DNA of 64,000 nt from Bacillus thermozeamaize. Its GTDB lineage: Bacteria; Bacillota; Bacilli; ZCTH02-B2. The notes beneath the pieces were generated by a model, which was not told the DNA's origin, searched no databases, and was given only the letters and a program-made list of their open reading frames with translations. Position 1 is the first letter of the stretch. The number at the start of each line of letters is the position of its first letter. The stretch lies in the NCBI GenBank assembly GCA_002159075.1, contig LZRT01000094.1:62001-126000 (forward strand), written 5' to 3'. The position numbers were made by a program, and so were the translations under genes. Positions 18,601 through 26,595 of the stretch are shown here, piece by piece.

Positions 18601-19091
18601 TCCTGGATTACCAGAAACACCTGGAGGAATACGGGGACGTCTCGGTGCTGGATACGCCTACCTTCTTCTACGGCTTGCGGCCGGGAGAAGAGATTGCTGT
18701 CGAGATCGAACGGGGCAAGACGCTTTACATCAAGCTGATGTCGGTCGGCGAGCCGCAACGTACCGGCAAGCGGACGATTTACTTCGAGCTGAACGGTCAA
18801 CCGCGTGAGATTGAGGTGGTCGACCAGTCGCTCAGCGAGACGGTCCAGTCCCGCCCGAAAGCCGACCTGAACGATCCGTCTCAGGTAGGCGTTTCGATGC
18901 CGGGGAAAGTGGTGAAAATCTTCGTTTCCGTCGGAGACAAGGTGAAGAAAGGGGAGCACCTGATGGTGACGGAAGCGATGAAGATGGAGACGACCATTCA
19001 GGCCTCCCAGGACGGAGTGGTGGAAGAGATCCTGGTCCGGGAAGGCGATGCCGTGGAAGCCGGAGACCTGGTGCTCAGGCTTAAACTCTAG
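15618..19091 (+). CDS. pyc: Pyruvate carboxylase
   Basis: Converts pyruvate, bicarbonate and ATP to oxaloacetate (anaplerosis, gluconeogenesis). The 1157 residues comprise biotin carboxylase (~1-460; KAAAGGGGRGMRVVK ATP-grasp loop and EVNPRIQVEHT), carboxyltransferase (~530-830; TTFRDAHQSLLATRVRT and HTHDTSGNG metal ligands), the PC tetramerisation/allosteric region, and the biotinyl domain with EAMKMET, biotin-accepting Lys about 1122. Length matches the Gram-positive single-chain enzyme. It is monocistronic, with its own promoter region and terminator. Confidence 0.98.
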   Translation: MGGIKRFQKVLVANRGEIAIRVFRACTEMKIRTVAIYSEQDSASLHRFKADEAYLVGEGKAPIEAYLDIEGIIEIAKRNDVDAIHPGYGFLAENATFARRCEEEGITFIGPSPEHINMFGDKVEARRQAIAAGIPVIPGTDEPIQDLADAERFVAEHGLPIMIKAAAGGGGRGMRVVKRAEELPEAFNRARSEARSAFGDDRVYLEKLIERPKHIEVQILGDRYGNVVHLYERDCSIQRRHQKVVEVAPARTLTPELREEICQSALRLMQRVGYANAGTVEFLVTDEGKFYFIEVNPRIQVEHTITELITGVDLVRAQIRLAEGYPLTDPEVGVPAQEQITTTGYAIQCRITTEDPENGFLPDTGRLVAYRSPGGFGVRLDGSNGFTGALITPYYDSLLVKACTYANTFEMAADKMLRVLREFRIRGVKTNIPFLENVIQDEQFLKGNYDTSFIDSRPDLLRIPKRRNRGTKLLQYIGHVIVNERPVEKKPVFAKPPLPRITEEQQRIFASQMVGEGPYPSTKRILDEQGPEGLAKWVLAQKRLLVTDTTFRDAHQSLLATRVRTDDMVKVAEATSRLAPELFSLELWGGATFDVSMRFLKESPWERLDKLRERIPNILFQMLLRGSNAVGYTNYPDNLVVAFIKEAAKRGIDLFRIFDSLNWLDGMRVAIDAVRNAGKIAEGTICYTGDVLDPAESKYTMKYYVQMAKELEKAGAHILGIKDMAGLLKPYAAYELIRTLKQEVGIPIHLHTHDTSGNGLAMLLKAAEAGVDIVDAALSSMSGTTSQPSLNALVAALAQDERATGLNPDNLQALSDYWEKVREFYQPFESGMKASSADIYKYQMPGGQYTNLEQQAKAVGLGDRWPEVKEAYAMVNRILGDIVKVTPSSKMVGDFALFMVQNGLDEKTLYERGEQLDFPASVVDYFMGYMGQPYGGFPERLQKIVLKGREPLKGRPGELLPPVDFAAVEKELEEKLKRPVKHEEVLSYCLYPKVFLDYQKHLEEYGDVSVLDTPTFFYGLRPGEEIAVEIERGKTLYIKLMSVGEPQRTGKRTIYFELNGQPREIEVVDQSLSETVQSRPKADLNDPSQVGVSMPGKVVKIFVSVGDKVKKGEHLMVTEAMKMETTIQASQDGVVEEILVREGDAVEAGDLVLRLKL

Positions 19092-19154
19092 GCGAATCTT
19101 AAACTCCTTTAAACACTAGGTGAATTCGGCCTCTTCATTGGGCTAGTTGCAAGG

Positions 19155-19200
19155 GGGCTATCCCAGTGCAGGCAAAGTCTGCGCGGGATAGCCCTTTTTT
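19155..19200 (+). terminator. Intrinsic terminator of pyc
   Basis: Stem GGGCTATCCC (19155-19164) pairs with GGGATAGCCC (19185-19194) around a 20-base loop containing a smaller GCAG/CTGC hairpin, followed by TTTTTT. Confidence 0.92.
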
Positions 19201-19366
19201 AGGTAAGATGGTCATACCAGGGATGATGACGTCTCTTGGGCATTGTGACCCCCTGAATTTGAATAGACGGCCCAATTTGTCGGAAACATTTTGATCGTCC
19301 AGCTCCACTTACCCTCTCTCTCATACATTGAATTTAAGAATGTACATGGAGGGGGAGGGTTTTTGC

Positions 19367-19810
19367 GTGGGCGGCAGAAAGCACACAGGTGACAGGAATG
19401 AAAAGGATTGGAAAAGCAGAGAAGACTGGAGAAGTAGAGAAGTTTTTGGCGTGGTTTACCATCGGGATGGGCATGACGATGATGACCAACATACCCACCA
19501 AATGTATCTGATCTCATGGGACGGGGAGGCGCTGCATGTTCACAACTTTGCCGGTGTGACCTCCTACAATGTGGGACACCGGCACCGGTATCTGGGAACG
19601 ACCGAACCGGCGCCCAGCGGTGTCCCGCACACCCATGCCTACTATACGGAAACCTCGTTTGATGACGGACACAGGCACGTCATCCGCGGATGCACCGGGC
19701 CGGCTATTCCACTTCCCGGCGGTGGTCATTATCATCTGTTCAGGGGATATACCACGGTGGACGGGAGGATTCCGCACACCCATTATTACTGCGGAAAGAC
19801 GAGCCCTTGA
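19367..19810 (+). CDS. ymaF: YmaF-family histidine-rich protein
   Basis: A 147-residue soluble protein with many H-x-H elements (HDDDDQHTHQMY, GHRHRY, PHTHAYY, GHRHVI, GHYHLF, PHTHYY) spaced about 25-30 residues apart, the pattern of the YmaF family. The repeats suggest small beta units or metal binding, but no function is established. The GTG start at 19367 follows GGAGGGGGAGGG by 7 bases; an in-frame TTG at 19328 lies before this site. It is monocistronic; the 250 bases after it hold a hairpin and short repeats but no gene. Confidence 0.82.
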   Translation: MGGRKHTGDRNEKDWKSREDWRSREVFGVVYHRDGHDDDDQHTHQMYLISWDGEALHVHNFAGVTSYNVGHRHRYLGTTEPAPSGVPHTHAYYTETSFDDGHRHVIRGCTGPAIPLPGGGHYHLFRGYTTVDGRIPHTHYYCGKTSP

Positions 19811-19969
19811 TTGAATTGGCAAAACCATTGGTTGCACAGCAGGCCACAGATAAGAAAGATGCCCCTCTTTCAAATTGGTTTGATCGTGGCTATAAAGCTG
19901 TTGACGGGCGAAAATGAAACGGCAAGAGGGGATTCGGCGGGGTTGCGGCTAGATTCCCCCATGACACAA

Positions 19970-20007
19970 AGCCCTTTGGAAATGCCTATTGGCAATTCCA
20001 AAGGGCT
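19970..20007. terminator. Bidirectional-type hairpin between ymaF and the CAP gene
   Basis: A perfect 12-bp stem AGCCCTTTGGAA (19970-19981) with TTCCAAAGGGCT (19996-20007). It sits between convergent genes. T tracts are weak on both sides, so it may be a poor terminator or an mRNA 3'-end stabiliser. Confidence 0.6.
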
Positions 20008-20060
20008 GAAGCGTTTAACTTTGAAACTTTCATTTTAATAGCTCTGAAATAGCTCTGAAT

Positions 20061-20843
20061 TTAATAGCTCTGAATGAACATCTGCACAAACGTTTTCCCG
20101 TAAGGGCCGCCATCCAGGATGCCGACGCCCACTTTGTTGAATGAAGGATTCATGATGTTGTTGCGGTGTCCAGGCGAGTTCATGAAGCTCTGATGCGCGC
20201 CGGTGACCGACGGGTTTTGGGCGATGTTTTCGGCGGCTGCCTGCCAATCGGTGACGCCAAAGGAACGCATCATGTCAAATGGTGAACCGTAGGTAGGCGA
20301 GGTATGGGAGAAATAGCCTCGATCAATCATGTCCTTGGCTTTCGCACGCGCAACTTTTACCAGGCGCATGTCCACCTGCAGGGGCTGTAGGCCCGCTTTT
20401 TGCCGCTCTTGGTTGATCAGCTGGACCATCTGTTTCTCGTCGGCAGTCAGGCTGGCCGGCAGTTGGTCATTGGTTCCTTGTTGCGGATTGCTTGGCGGTG
20501 TGGCCACGGGCGGCTGCTTGGCAGGAGGCTGCGAGACAGGCGGTTGTTTCGCCGGCGGCTGTTTCACCGGCGGTTGCTCGACAGGCGTTTGTTCGGCCGG
20601 CGGTTGTTTCACTGGCCATTGGATGACCAGCGGCTTGTCCATTTGCGTGGAATAAAAGAATTTGTATTGGCATTTTAATGGAATGTCGTACATGAATTGG
20701 GTATAGATTTTTGCCGCCTTTGTCACTGCGGTTTTGGTCACAGAAGGTTGCTCCGGTGACATGGCATTGGCTGAAGGAGCAGGCATCAGGGCCGCAGCGA
20801 AAAGCGTCATGCTGGTGCCGAGAATGGCCAGTTTTCGCAACAA
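20061..20843 (-). CDS. Secreted CAP-domain (SCP/YkwD-like) protein
   Basis: A 260-residue exported protein: signal peptide ending near SANA, a linker of about 45 residues built from PPxKQ/PPxEQ units (about residues 85-130), then a C-terminal CAP domain of ~125 residues (LINQERQKAGLQPLQVD, SHTSPTYGSPFDMM, AAENIAQ, HRNNIMNP). This is the architecture of Bacillus YkwD/SafA-like wall proteins. A TTG start at 20843 is preferred (GAGGAGTGAG upstream); an ATG at 20864 in frame lacks a site. Role unknown, possibly spore or wall associated. Confidence 0.87.
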   Translation of the reverse strand: MLRKLAILGTSMTLFAAALMPAPSANAMSPEQPSVTKTAVTKAAKIYTQFMYDIPLKCQYKFFYSTQMDKPLVIQWPVKQPPAEQTPVEQPPVKQPPAKQPPVSQPPAKQPPVATPPSNPQQGTNDQLPASLTADEKQMVQLINQERQKAGLQPLQVDMRLVKVARAKAKDMIDRGYFSHTSPTYGSPFDMMRSFGVTDWQAAAENIAQNPSVTGAHQSFMNSPGHRNNIMNPSFNKVGVGILDGGPYGKTFVQMFIQSY

Positions 20844-20989
20844 TTTTCTCACTCCTCTTCCCATGGTTTGATTTATCTATCTCTATCTGTCTTACGTGTC
20901 TAGGTTACTATAGATTGTGAGTGCCTCCTAGTTGTAAATCATGGCGTTCATGGAACAACATGGCGCTCCTGACAGAAATGTGTTATTGT

Positions 20990-21020
20990 TTGACCGGAGC
21001 TGCGCAAGGAAGGGTATAAT
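20990..21020 (+). promoter_or_regulatory. Possible promoter of ytpB
   Basis: TTGACC (20990-20995) and TATAAT (21015-21020) with a 19-base spacer, 42 bases before the ytpB start. The -10 is perfect but the spacer is long. Confidence 0.45.
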
Positions 21021-21061
21021 TAGGAAAGACATTTATCTTGCAAGCATCTGGAGGCTGGAGC

Positions 21062-22156
21062 GTGCAACAGGAGATACGCGGGGCGTTGCATTTGATGTAC
21101 AAGGCATATCGGCACATTTTGCCCAATGTCAATCGGGAGATTGGCAGGTGGCGGCGCCGGGCAGGTGAAATCCCCGATCCGGAGCTGCGGCAGCAAGCCT
21201 TGAACAGCATACGGTACAAAAAGTTCCACTGTCAGGGAGGCGCCATCTACGCGCTGCTGTCGGCTGGCGATCTCCGTCGCATTGTCCGGTTAATCGTGGC
21301 GTTTCAGACGATCAGCGATTACTTGGACAATTTGTGCGACCGCAGTTCATCGATGGCGGAAGAGGACTTTCGGCAGTTGCATCAGTCGATGCTGGACGCC
21401 GTTGATCCGGCGCATGCGCTTTCCGACTATTACCGGTATCATAAGGAAAAGGACGATGGCGGTTACCTGCGGGATCTGGTTCGCGCCTGTCAGGATGAGA
21501 TCAGCCGGTTGCCAGCCTATCCGGTGGTTTATCCCGAAGTGCAAAAGCTGGTTCAGTTGTACTCGGACATGCAGACTTACAAACATATCCATCCCAGGGA
21601 AAGAGAGGCCAGGTTGCAGGCATGGTTTGGGGAATACCGGGATCAGCATTGGCGGGAAGTGAGGGAGCTCTACTGGAATGAATTTGCGGCAGCCTGCGGC
21701 TCCACATTAGGGGTGTTTGCCTTGTTTGCGGCAGCAAGCCTCCCCTTCTGCCACGAGCGGCTGGTCCGGGAGGTACGGCAAGCCTACTTTCCGTGGCTAT
21801 GCGGCCTGCATATTTTATTGGATTACTTTATCGACCAAGAAGAGGATCGGATAGGCGGGGATTTGAATTTTGTCACTGCTTACCCGGATAGTGTGGATGT
21901 GTTGAAGCGGTTGCGGCTGTTCAGCCAGCAGGCGGCCGCGAGGGTACAGGGGCTGCCGCAGGCGCGGTTCCATCGCTTGGTCATTGAGGGCTTGCTGGGT
22001 CTGTACTTGTCCAACAACAAAGTGAAGGAGGCCGGGCATTTACGGCAAATCGCCCGACAGCTTCTGCGGGAACGGGGATGGCCGGCTCGCTTTTTCTATC
22101 TGAACGGCCGGCTCTTGATGGGCCATCAGGAGCAGACCCAGCCGGGACGAGGCTGA
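21062..22156 (+). CDS. ytpB: Tetraprenyl-beta-curcumene synthase (DUF2600 family)
   Basis: YtpB of B. subtilis cyclises tetraprenyl diphosphate to tetraprenyl-beta-curcumene, a C35 terpene (sesquarterpene). The 364-residue protein keeps the family landmarks: LPNVNREIGRWRRRA, RYKKFHCQGGA, a DYLDNLCDR acidic metal-binding region, the YHKEKDDGGYL segment, TYKHIHP and LLDYFIDQEED. GTG 21062 follows GGAGGCTGGAG; earlier in-frame ATG 21038 lacks a site. No prenyl-diphosphate synthase or squalene-hopene-type cyclase is adjacent. Confidence 0.9.
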   Translation: MQQEIRGALHLMYKAYRHILPNVNREIGRWRRRAGEIPDPELRQQALNSIRYKKFHCQGGAIYALLSAGDLRRIVRLIVAFQTISDYLDNLCDRSSSMAEEDFRQLHQSMLDAVDPAHALSDYYRYHKEKDDGGYLRDLVRACQDEISRLPAYPVVYPEVQKLVQLYSDMQTYKHIHPREREARLQAWFGEYRDQHWREVRELYWNEFAAACGSTLGVFALFAAASLPFCHERLVREVRQAYFPWLCGLHILLDYFIDQEEDRIGGDLNFVTAYPDSVDVLKRLRLFSQQAAARVQGLPQARFHRLVIEGLLGLYLSNNKVKEAGHLRQIARQLLRERGWPARFFYLNGRLLMGHQEQTQPGRG

Positions 22157-22177
22157 TGATGGCGGACGTCCTGCGTG

Positions 22178-22351
22178 TCAATGACGCTTCCTTGAGGCTT
22201 TCTTGATTTGAAAGCCGATGCCGATCGTCAGAATGGTTGCCAGGCACAGAAGCAGGATGGCCACCGGGTTGCGGTAAGCGATGGCACTGGAAATACCGAC
22301 CAGCAAAACGGCTGTCAAGACGGCAAAAAAGAAGGCCAATGGTTTGCTCAA
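22178..22351 (-). CDS. Small DUF5325-like membrane protein
   Basis: A 57-residue protein that standard length cut-offs miss. The TTG start at 22351 is preceded by AAAGGAGAG. It has two hydrophobic helices (AFFFAVLTAVLLVGISSAIA and AILLLCLATILTIGIGF) joined by YRNPV, and a basic tail KKASRKRH. Pattern and length agree with the DUF5325/YlaF-type proteins of Bacilli, of unknown function. It is convergent with ytpB and divergent from mtnN. Confidence 0.75.
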   Translation of the reverse strand: MSKPLAFFFAVLTAVLLVGISSAIAYRNPVAILLLCLATILTIGIGFQIKKASRKRH

Positions 22352-22426
22352 TGTCGTTCTCTCCTTTCGACAAACCTAGTGTACCACAAGTGTTCATTCA
22401 AAACGATAGGGGATGGAGCGTGGATG

Positions 22427-23128
22427 ATGAACAGGATTGGCATCATAGGGGCAATGAACGAGGAAGTGGAAAAGTTTCGTCAAACAATGGTGATTGAGGA
22501 GAGCCGCAGCGTGGCCGGCATCTCTTTTTTTGTGGGGGAGTTTGAGGGTCGGCCGGTGGTGGTTTGCCAGTGCGGCGTGGGCAAGGTAAATGCGGCGATG
22601 TGCACGCAAATTCTGATCGACCGGTTTGCGGTTGACCAGGTGATCTTTACCGGGGTGGCAGGAGCCTTGGTGCCGACGCTGGACATCGGGGATATCGTGA
22701 TTTCGACCGATTGCATCCAACACGATATGGACGTGCGGGCGCTTGGATTTGCGCGAGGCATGATCCCGTTTATGGATCAATCCATTTTCATTGCCGATCC
22801 GGGGTTGGTTGAGCTGGCTTATCGTGCTGCGCAGGAGACAGCAGACGGGCAACAGGTGATCCGGGGACGGATCCTGTCCGGCGATCAATTTGTCGCTGAT
22901 CTGGATACGGTCAGCAGCCTCTACCTGGAATTGAGCGGTGCTTGCGTCGAAATGGAAGGGGCGGCGGTGGCGCAGGTTTGCACGCTGAACGGGGTCCCGT
23001 TTGTGATCATCCGCTCGATGTCTGACCGGGCCGACAAGTCAGCGGATGTCAATTTCCGCGAATTCGTCTGCATGGCTGCAGAACGCTCCTACCGGATTGT
23101 GGAACGGATGGTTCAATCCATGAAATGA
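22427..23128 (+). CDS. mtnN: 5'-methylthioadenosine/S-adenosylhomocysteine nucleosidase
   Basis: Hydrolyses MTA and SAH to adenine and the thioribose sugars, clearing polyamine, methylation and quorum-signal by-products. The 233-residue protein begins MNRIGIIGAMNEEVE with the catalytic Glu, and has the GVGKVNAA phosphate/ribose loop, VEMEGAAVAQV (ribose-binding Glu) and SMSDRAD (catalytic Asp). ATG 22427 or the adjacent 22424 follow GGATGGAG; I take 22427 for its 8-base spacing. It is followed by a new promoter, so it is probably a single gene. Confidence 0.95.
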   Translation: MNRIGIIGAMNEEVEKFRQTMVIEESRSVAGISFFVGEFEGRPVVVCQCGVGKVNAAMCTQILIDRFAVDQVIFTGVAGALVPTLDIGDIVISTDCIQHDMDVRALGFARGMIPFMDQSIFIADPGLVELAYRAAQETADGQQVIRGRILSGDQFVADLDTVSSLYLELSGACVEMEGAAVAQVCTLNGVPFVIIRSMSDRADKSADVNFREFVCMAAERSYRIVERMVQSMK

Positions 23129-23151
23129 AGCGTAAGAAGCCCCATTCCGTT

Positions 23152-23180
23152 TTGCATAACCGCTGCTTATTTGCTATATT
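23152..23180 (+). promoter_or_regulatory. Sigma-A-type promoter of the ydjY/ynj-like operon
   Basis: TTGCAT (23152-23157), 17-base spacer, TATATT (23175-23180); 88 bases before the first gene. The leader is A-rich with no clear hairpin. Confidence 0.65.
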
Positions 23181-23267
23181 ATCTTTTGTGATGTCCATTT
23201 AGGAAAAGATTAAAATTTTCAAAATAAAATAAGATAAAGTAAGGTTTAAGGTTGGGAGAGGAGCGTT

Positions 23268-24005
23268 TTGGCAATGAGTCGGCAAGTCTGGATCAGACAT
23301 CTCTTTTTTATCCTGGCAGTTGTTGCGATGGGGGCTTTCATCGCCGGCTGTTCTTCGGCAACCTCAGGAAAGGGGGAGACAGGAAAGGGAGAGGAAAATC
23401 TTGCGCAATATTATGCCTCCACCGAAGCGGAGCTGGGAAAGGACAAGCCCATTTATATCGATAAGGAGAACAAAAAGGTAAAAGTGTACGCTACGGTCAA
23501 CGGGAAGTACCTGGTGGAGCCGACGCGGCATGGTCTCAACTGGGTGGAAGGCGCATACGGGGATCAGGCGGTGTTGAAAGGATATGCCAATCCGCTGGCC
23601 TTTTACAATGCGTTGATCGAGCTGGGGCTGACGCCGGCTGTGGCGAAAGGCGGCGATGCCAGCAAGGAGTTTGAGGAGACCCCGGAGGGCAAGGTAATCA
23701 AGGGGGATCCGCTGCAGATCACTGTCACCTGGGAAGGGGCTGGCAAGGAGTACGACATCAATGAAGTGATGCTGGATTCCACAGGCAAGGAGTTGGCTTA
23801 TCGCTTCGGCGGGAATTATGATGCCGCGCTTAAAAAGATGACAGGGTGTTACATGTGTTTTGACAGTTGTTCGGTGGGGATTACCAGCAACGCTTCCCAG
23901 CCGGTGGGAACGTTTGAAAACGGCAAAGCCGAATTTCGCGGCAATCCGGAGGTGTTGCCCCAAGACGGCACACCGGTCATCGTGACGTTCGCCCCGAAAC
24001 AGTGA
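23268..24005 (+). CDS. YdjY-domain lipoprotein
   Basis: A 245-residue lipoprotein (lipobox FIAGC near residue 27) whose mature part matches YdjY-domain proteins: YIDKENKKVKVYATVNGKYL near the start of the domain, GLNWVEGAYGD, and a cysteine-bearing strand TGCYMCFDSCSVGITSNAS near residue 195. The three closely spaced cysteines suggest metal, cofactor or redox function outside the membrane. TTG 23268 is 6 bases after GGAGAGGAG; ATG 23274 is the alternative. It heads the operon that continues with a VTT protein; in E. coli ydjY likewise lies between two VTT genes. Confidence 0.8.
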   Translation: MAMSRQVWIRHLFFILAVVAMGAFIAGCSSATSGKGETGKGEENLAQYYASTEAELGKDKPIYIDKENKKVKVYATVNGKYLVEPTRHGLNWVEGAYGDQAVLKGYANPLAFYNALIELGLTPAVAKGGDASKEFEETPEGKVIKGDPLQITVTWEGAGKEYDINEVMLDSTGKELAYRFGGNYDAALKKMTGCYMCFDSCSVGITSNASQPVGTFENGKAEFRGNPEVLPQDGTPVIVTFAPKQ

Positions 24006-24033
24006 GAACGATCGGCGATGGTGGGGGATCAGG

Positions 24034-25215
24034 ATGAAGGTAGTGGGTAGATTGGGAGTTCACTTGCTGGCCTCCCTCTTTCTTTTTTACGCCATGGGAC
24101 TGGGGGCCAGTCTCCTGCTCATCCAGAGCAAATGGCTGGATATGCGCTTTGATTGCGAATACGTGATTCTGGTTTCGATGTTGACGGGTTTATGGTCCAC
24201 CTTTGTTGCATTGTTTATGGATGCGCCCAGGTTTTCTTGGTGGAGAAGAAGGGGGCCTTCGTTGGCCGCACTGGGGGCCAGCCTGGTTTTGGTCCTGCTT
24301 TTGACCCTGCCCAAGGGCGGATGGCTGATCATGCCGGCCTACGCCAGCCGGAAAGCCTTGTTTCTTGAGCAGGCACTGACGCTTTCGCAGATGAATGGCT
24401 GGCTGGCGGTTTGGTTTCTGGCAGGCCTGGCTTCCCTGATCGTGTCCTGGCGGATTCCCCTGGCATTTGTCAAGGGAGCGCCGATGCAATGGAAATCGCT
24501 TTCGCTCTGGACCCGCACGGGGATGTTGCTGATGTTTGGCCTGATCGGGCTGTTTCTCCTCGTGTATCTCGGGAACGGCGAATTTCAGGCCGCCGTCAAC
24601 CACGCGGCGGCTGTGATGGCGCAGGCGGATGTGGAGGCTTTCCGGAATTATCTGCTTTCCTTTGGCCCGCTGGCTGCAGTGGTGTCCGGGCTCCTGATGG
24701 TGTTTCAATCCGTGATCGCGCCGCTCCCGGCTTTTGTCATCACGTTTTCCAACGGGTTGCTCTTCGGCTGGTTCTGGGGCGCAGTGCTTTCCTGGAGCAG
24801 CGCGATGGCCGGCGCTGTGCTCTGCTTTTACCTGGCAAAGTTTTTTGGCCGGCCGCTGGTGGAAAAACTGGTCAGCCGTACCGCCCTGGACTGGGCCGAT
24901 CGGTTCTTTGCACAATATGGGAGCTATGCCATTTTTATCGCCAGGTTGGTGCCGGTGGTGTCGTTTGACCTGGTCAGCTATGCGGCCGGCTTGACCAATG
25001 TGGGCTTCTGGCATTTCTTCTGGGCCACGGGCCTTGGCCAGTTGCCGGCAACGCTCTTGTATTCGTATCTCGGACAGACGGCGACAGGCACGGTGAAGAT
25101 TCTGTTCTTCCTCTTTACGATTGTGATTGCCCTGGCGGTCATCGGCATGCTGCTCAAACCGCGGCTGCTGAAAGCGGGTGAAAAGAAAGGGCAAGGGAAG
25201 GTTGAGGCGAAGTGA
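24034..25215 (+). CDS. VTT-domain (TVP38/TMEM64, DedA-like) membrane protein
   Basis: A 393-residue membrane protein. The C-terminal half (~200-385) is a VTT/DedA-like domain: VFQSVIAPLPAFVITFSNG, the re-entrant FGWFWGAVLSWSSAMAGA, and ARLVPVVSFDLVSYAAGLT with the conserved Arg, ending GLGQLPATLLYSYLGQ. The N-terminal ~190 residues add four or more extra membrane helices absent from simple VTT proteins. DedA/VTT proteins act in lipid scramblase or carrier-lipid flipping. Its stop overlaps the next gene's GTG start (25212), so they are coupled. Confidence 0.85.
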   Translation: MKVVGRLGVHLLASLFLFYAMGLGASLLLIQSKWLDMRFDCEYVILVSMLTGLWSTFVALFMDAPRFSWWRRRGPSLAALGASLVLVLLLTLPKGGWLIMPAYASRKALFLEQALTLSQMNGWLAVWFLAGLASLIVSWRIPLAFVKGAPMQWKSLSLWTRTGMLLMFGLIGLFLLVYLGNGEFQAAVNHAAAVMAQADVEAFRNYLLSFGPLAAVVSGLLMVFQSVIAPLPAFVITFSNGLLFGWFWGAVLSWSSAMAGAVLCFYLAKFFGRPLVEKLVSRTALDWADRFFAQYGSYAIFIARLVPVVSFDLVSYAAGLTNVGFWHFFWATGLGQLPATLLYSYLGQTATGTVKILFFLFTIVIALAVIGMLLKPRLLKAGEKKGQGKVEAK

Positions 25216-26285
25216 TGATGAGGGGAGGCAACCATGGGGCAGAGGCGGCAGGAAGAAGCTCGGCGTTGCGCGCCGTGTTCCGGATGGGTATCCGGATAAT
25301 GGTGAGCGCCGCTTTGCTCACATGGATGCTGACCCGGCTGGACTGGCCCGCCCTATGGGTGTCCCTGCGTGAGAGCCAGCTTGTATACTTGCTTCTGGCT
25401 TTTGGAGTGGTGCATGGGGTGGTTCTGGTCAGCGCATGGAAGTGGATGTTGCTGGTCTTGCCGCAGGAGGCGGCGAACAGGCGCCGGACAGGCATGAACT
25501 ATGGATATTTCCTGAGATTGTATTACGTTGGCCTGTTCTTCAATCATTTTTTGCCGGGCAGTGTGGGAGGCGATGTCGTCCGGATTGCTTTGCTGAGAAA
25601 GTCGACAGGCTGGATGCTTGCGGCCGTCAGCGTGTTTGTGGAACGGTTGACCAGCGGCTTGGCGCTTGTGGCCATTGTGCTGGCGGGCGGATGGATGCTG
25701 GAGGCGGTGCGCCCCTTTCTGGAAATCGTGTTGCTGCTTGCCGGCTGCTTGATGCTGGTGGTTCTCCTGTTGTGGCGGCTGGCCCGCGACCGCAACCGGG
25801 AGACTTCCCAAAAGCTTGATGGCGGGGGTGCCGCCGCCCCTTCCGGCGGCAGGGCTGGCGCAGGCATCCGGAAGCGCCTGCGTCAAGGCTGGCAGGATGC
25901 GTTGTCGGTGTTCAGGCGGTACCGTGCGCAAAAGCCCGGCTGGTGGGTGCAAATCGCGCTCTGTTCCTTTGCCTTTCAGGCAGGGTTGGTCTGGATCAAC
26001 GACCTGCTTTTCCGGGCAATGGGATACCGTCTTCCCTGGCTGGAGCTGCTTGTCTTCATCTCCCTGATTTCGGCACTGACGATGCTGCCGATTAGCGTGA
26101 ACGGCCTTGGCGTCCGGGAGGTGAGCTACCTTTATTTCTTTCAGCAACTGGGCGTCCCGCAGGAAATCGCGGTTTCAGTCTCCCTGCTGTTTTTCCTGAT
26201 GGTCGCCTTGTCCAGTTTGCCGGGGGGCCTGTTTTGGCTGAAGGCGGCAGGCAGGAAGAGGCATGAAGCCCTCGAGTCCACTTGA
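25212..26285 (+). CDS. LPG-synthase-TM-like (flippase-like) membrane protein
   Basis: A 357-residue polytopic protein of the lysylphosphatidylglycerol-synthase transmembrane/UPF0104 type. It has the signature region LRLYYVGLFFNHFLPGSVGGDVVRI at about residues 98-122 and, near the C-terminus, LTMLPISVNGLGVREVSYLY. There is no C-terminal aminoacyltransferase domain, so it resembles the stand-alone flippase-like members. A cytoplasmic Gly/Ala-rich loop lies near residue 205. GTG 25212 overlaps the upstream stop; ATG 25215 or 25218 are also possible. Confidence 0.83.
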   Translation: MMMRGGNHGAEAAGRSSALRAVFRMGIRIMVSAALLTWMLTRLDWPALWVSLRESQLVYLLLAFGVVHGVVLVSAWKWMLLVLPQEAANRRRTGMNYGYFLRLYYVGLFFNHFLPGSVGGDVVRIALLRKSTGWMLAAVSVFVERLTSGLALVAIVLAGGWMLEAVRPFLEIVLLLAGCLMLVVLLLWRLARDRNRETSQKLDGGGAAAPSGGRAGAGIRKRLRQGWQDALSVFRRYRAQKPGWWVQIALCSFAFQAGLVWINDLLFRAMGYRLPWLELLVFISLISALTMLPISVNGLGVREVSYLYFFQQLGVPQEIAVSVSLLFFLMVALSSLPGGLFWLKAAGRKRHEALEST

Positions 26286-26304
26286 TGAAATGGGGGGATA
26301 AGCC

Positions 26305-26523
26305 ATGCAACCAGAGGTGGCGGAGGTTGCGCGCCGCACGCTCTGGCACTTCCGCTGGCTGGTGCTCGTCGTGCTGCTCGTGAACGGGGTATGGAATTTG
26401 GTCGTGCCCGGGGATATCCGCCGTTTTCTCTCCGTGCAGTCGATCGGTTGGGCTGTTTTCTTTTTGTGCTGGATGTGGGAAGGTTATTTTGAATGCTGGG
26501 CCTCTTGCCGCCGCAGACCATAG
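26305..26523 (+). CDS. Small membrane protein, unknown
   Basis: A 72-residue protein with two hydrophobic stretches (FRWLVLVVLLVNGVWNLVV and IGWAVFFLCWMWEGYF) separated by a charged VPGDIRRF turn, and a basic tail. GGGGGGATAA precedes the ATG. I do not recognise a family. Its place between the flippase-like gene and the binding-protein gene, in the same direction and 19 bases after the former, suggests it belongs to the same membrane system. Confidence 0.65.
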   Translation: MQPEVAEVARRTLWHFRWLVLVVLLVNGVWNLVVPGDIRRFLSVQSIGWAVFFLCWMWEGYFECWASCRRRP

Positions 26524-26595
26524 GGATACGGAGAACGTTGGCAAAAATGGATCAAGCGGGATATAAATAAAGGTGTGGCAAAGGATGGGAAAAGG

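Noticed and set aside
20510-20640. Periodic sequence suspected as a CRISPR or noncoding tandem repeat
   Set aside because: It encodes the PPxKQ linker of the CAP-domain protein; units are short and lack spacers.
24190-25194. A 334-codon minus-strand frame antisense to the VTT gene
   Set aside because: Shadow of a well-supported membrane protein; a His/Lys/Pro-rich translation without domains.
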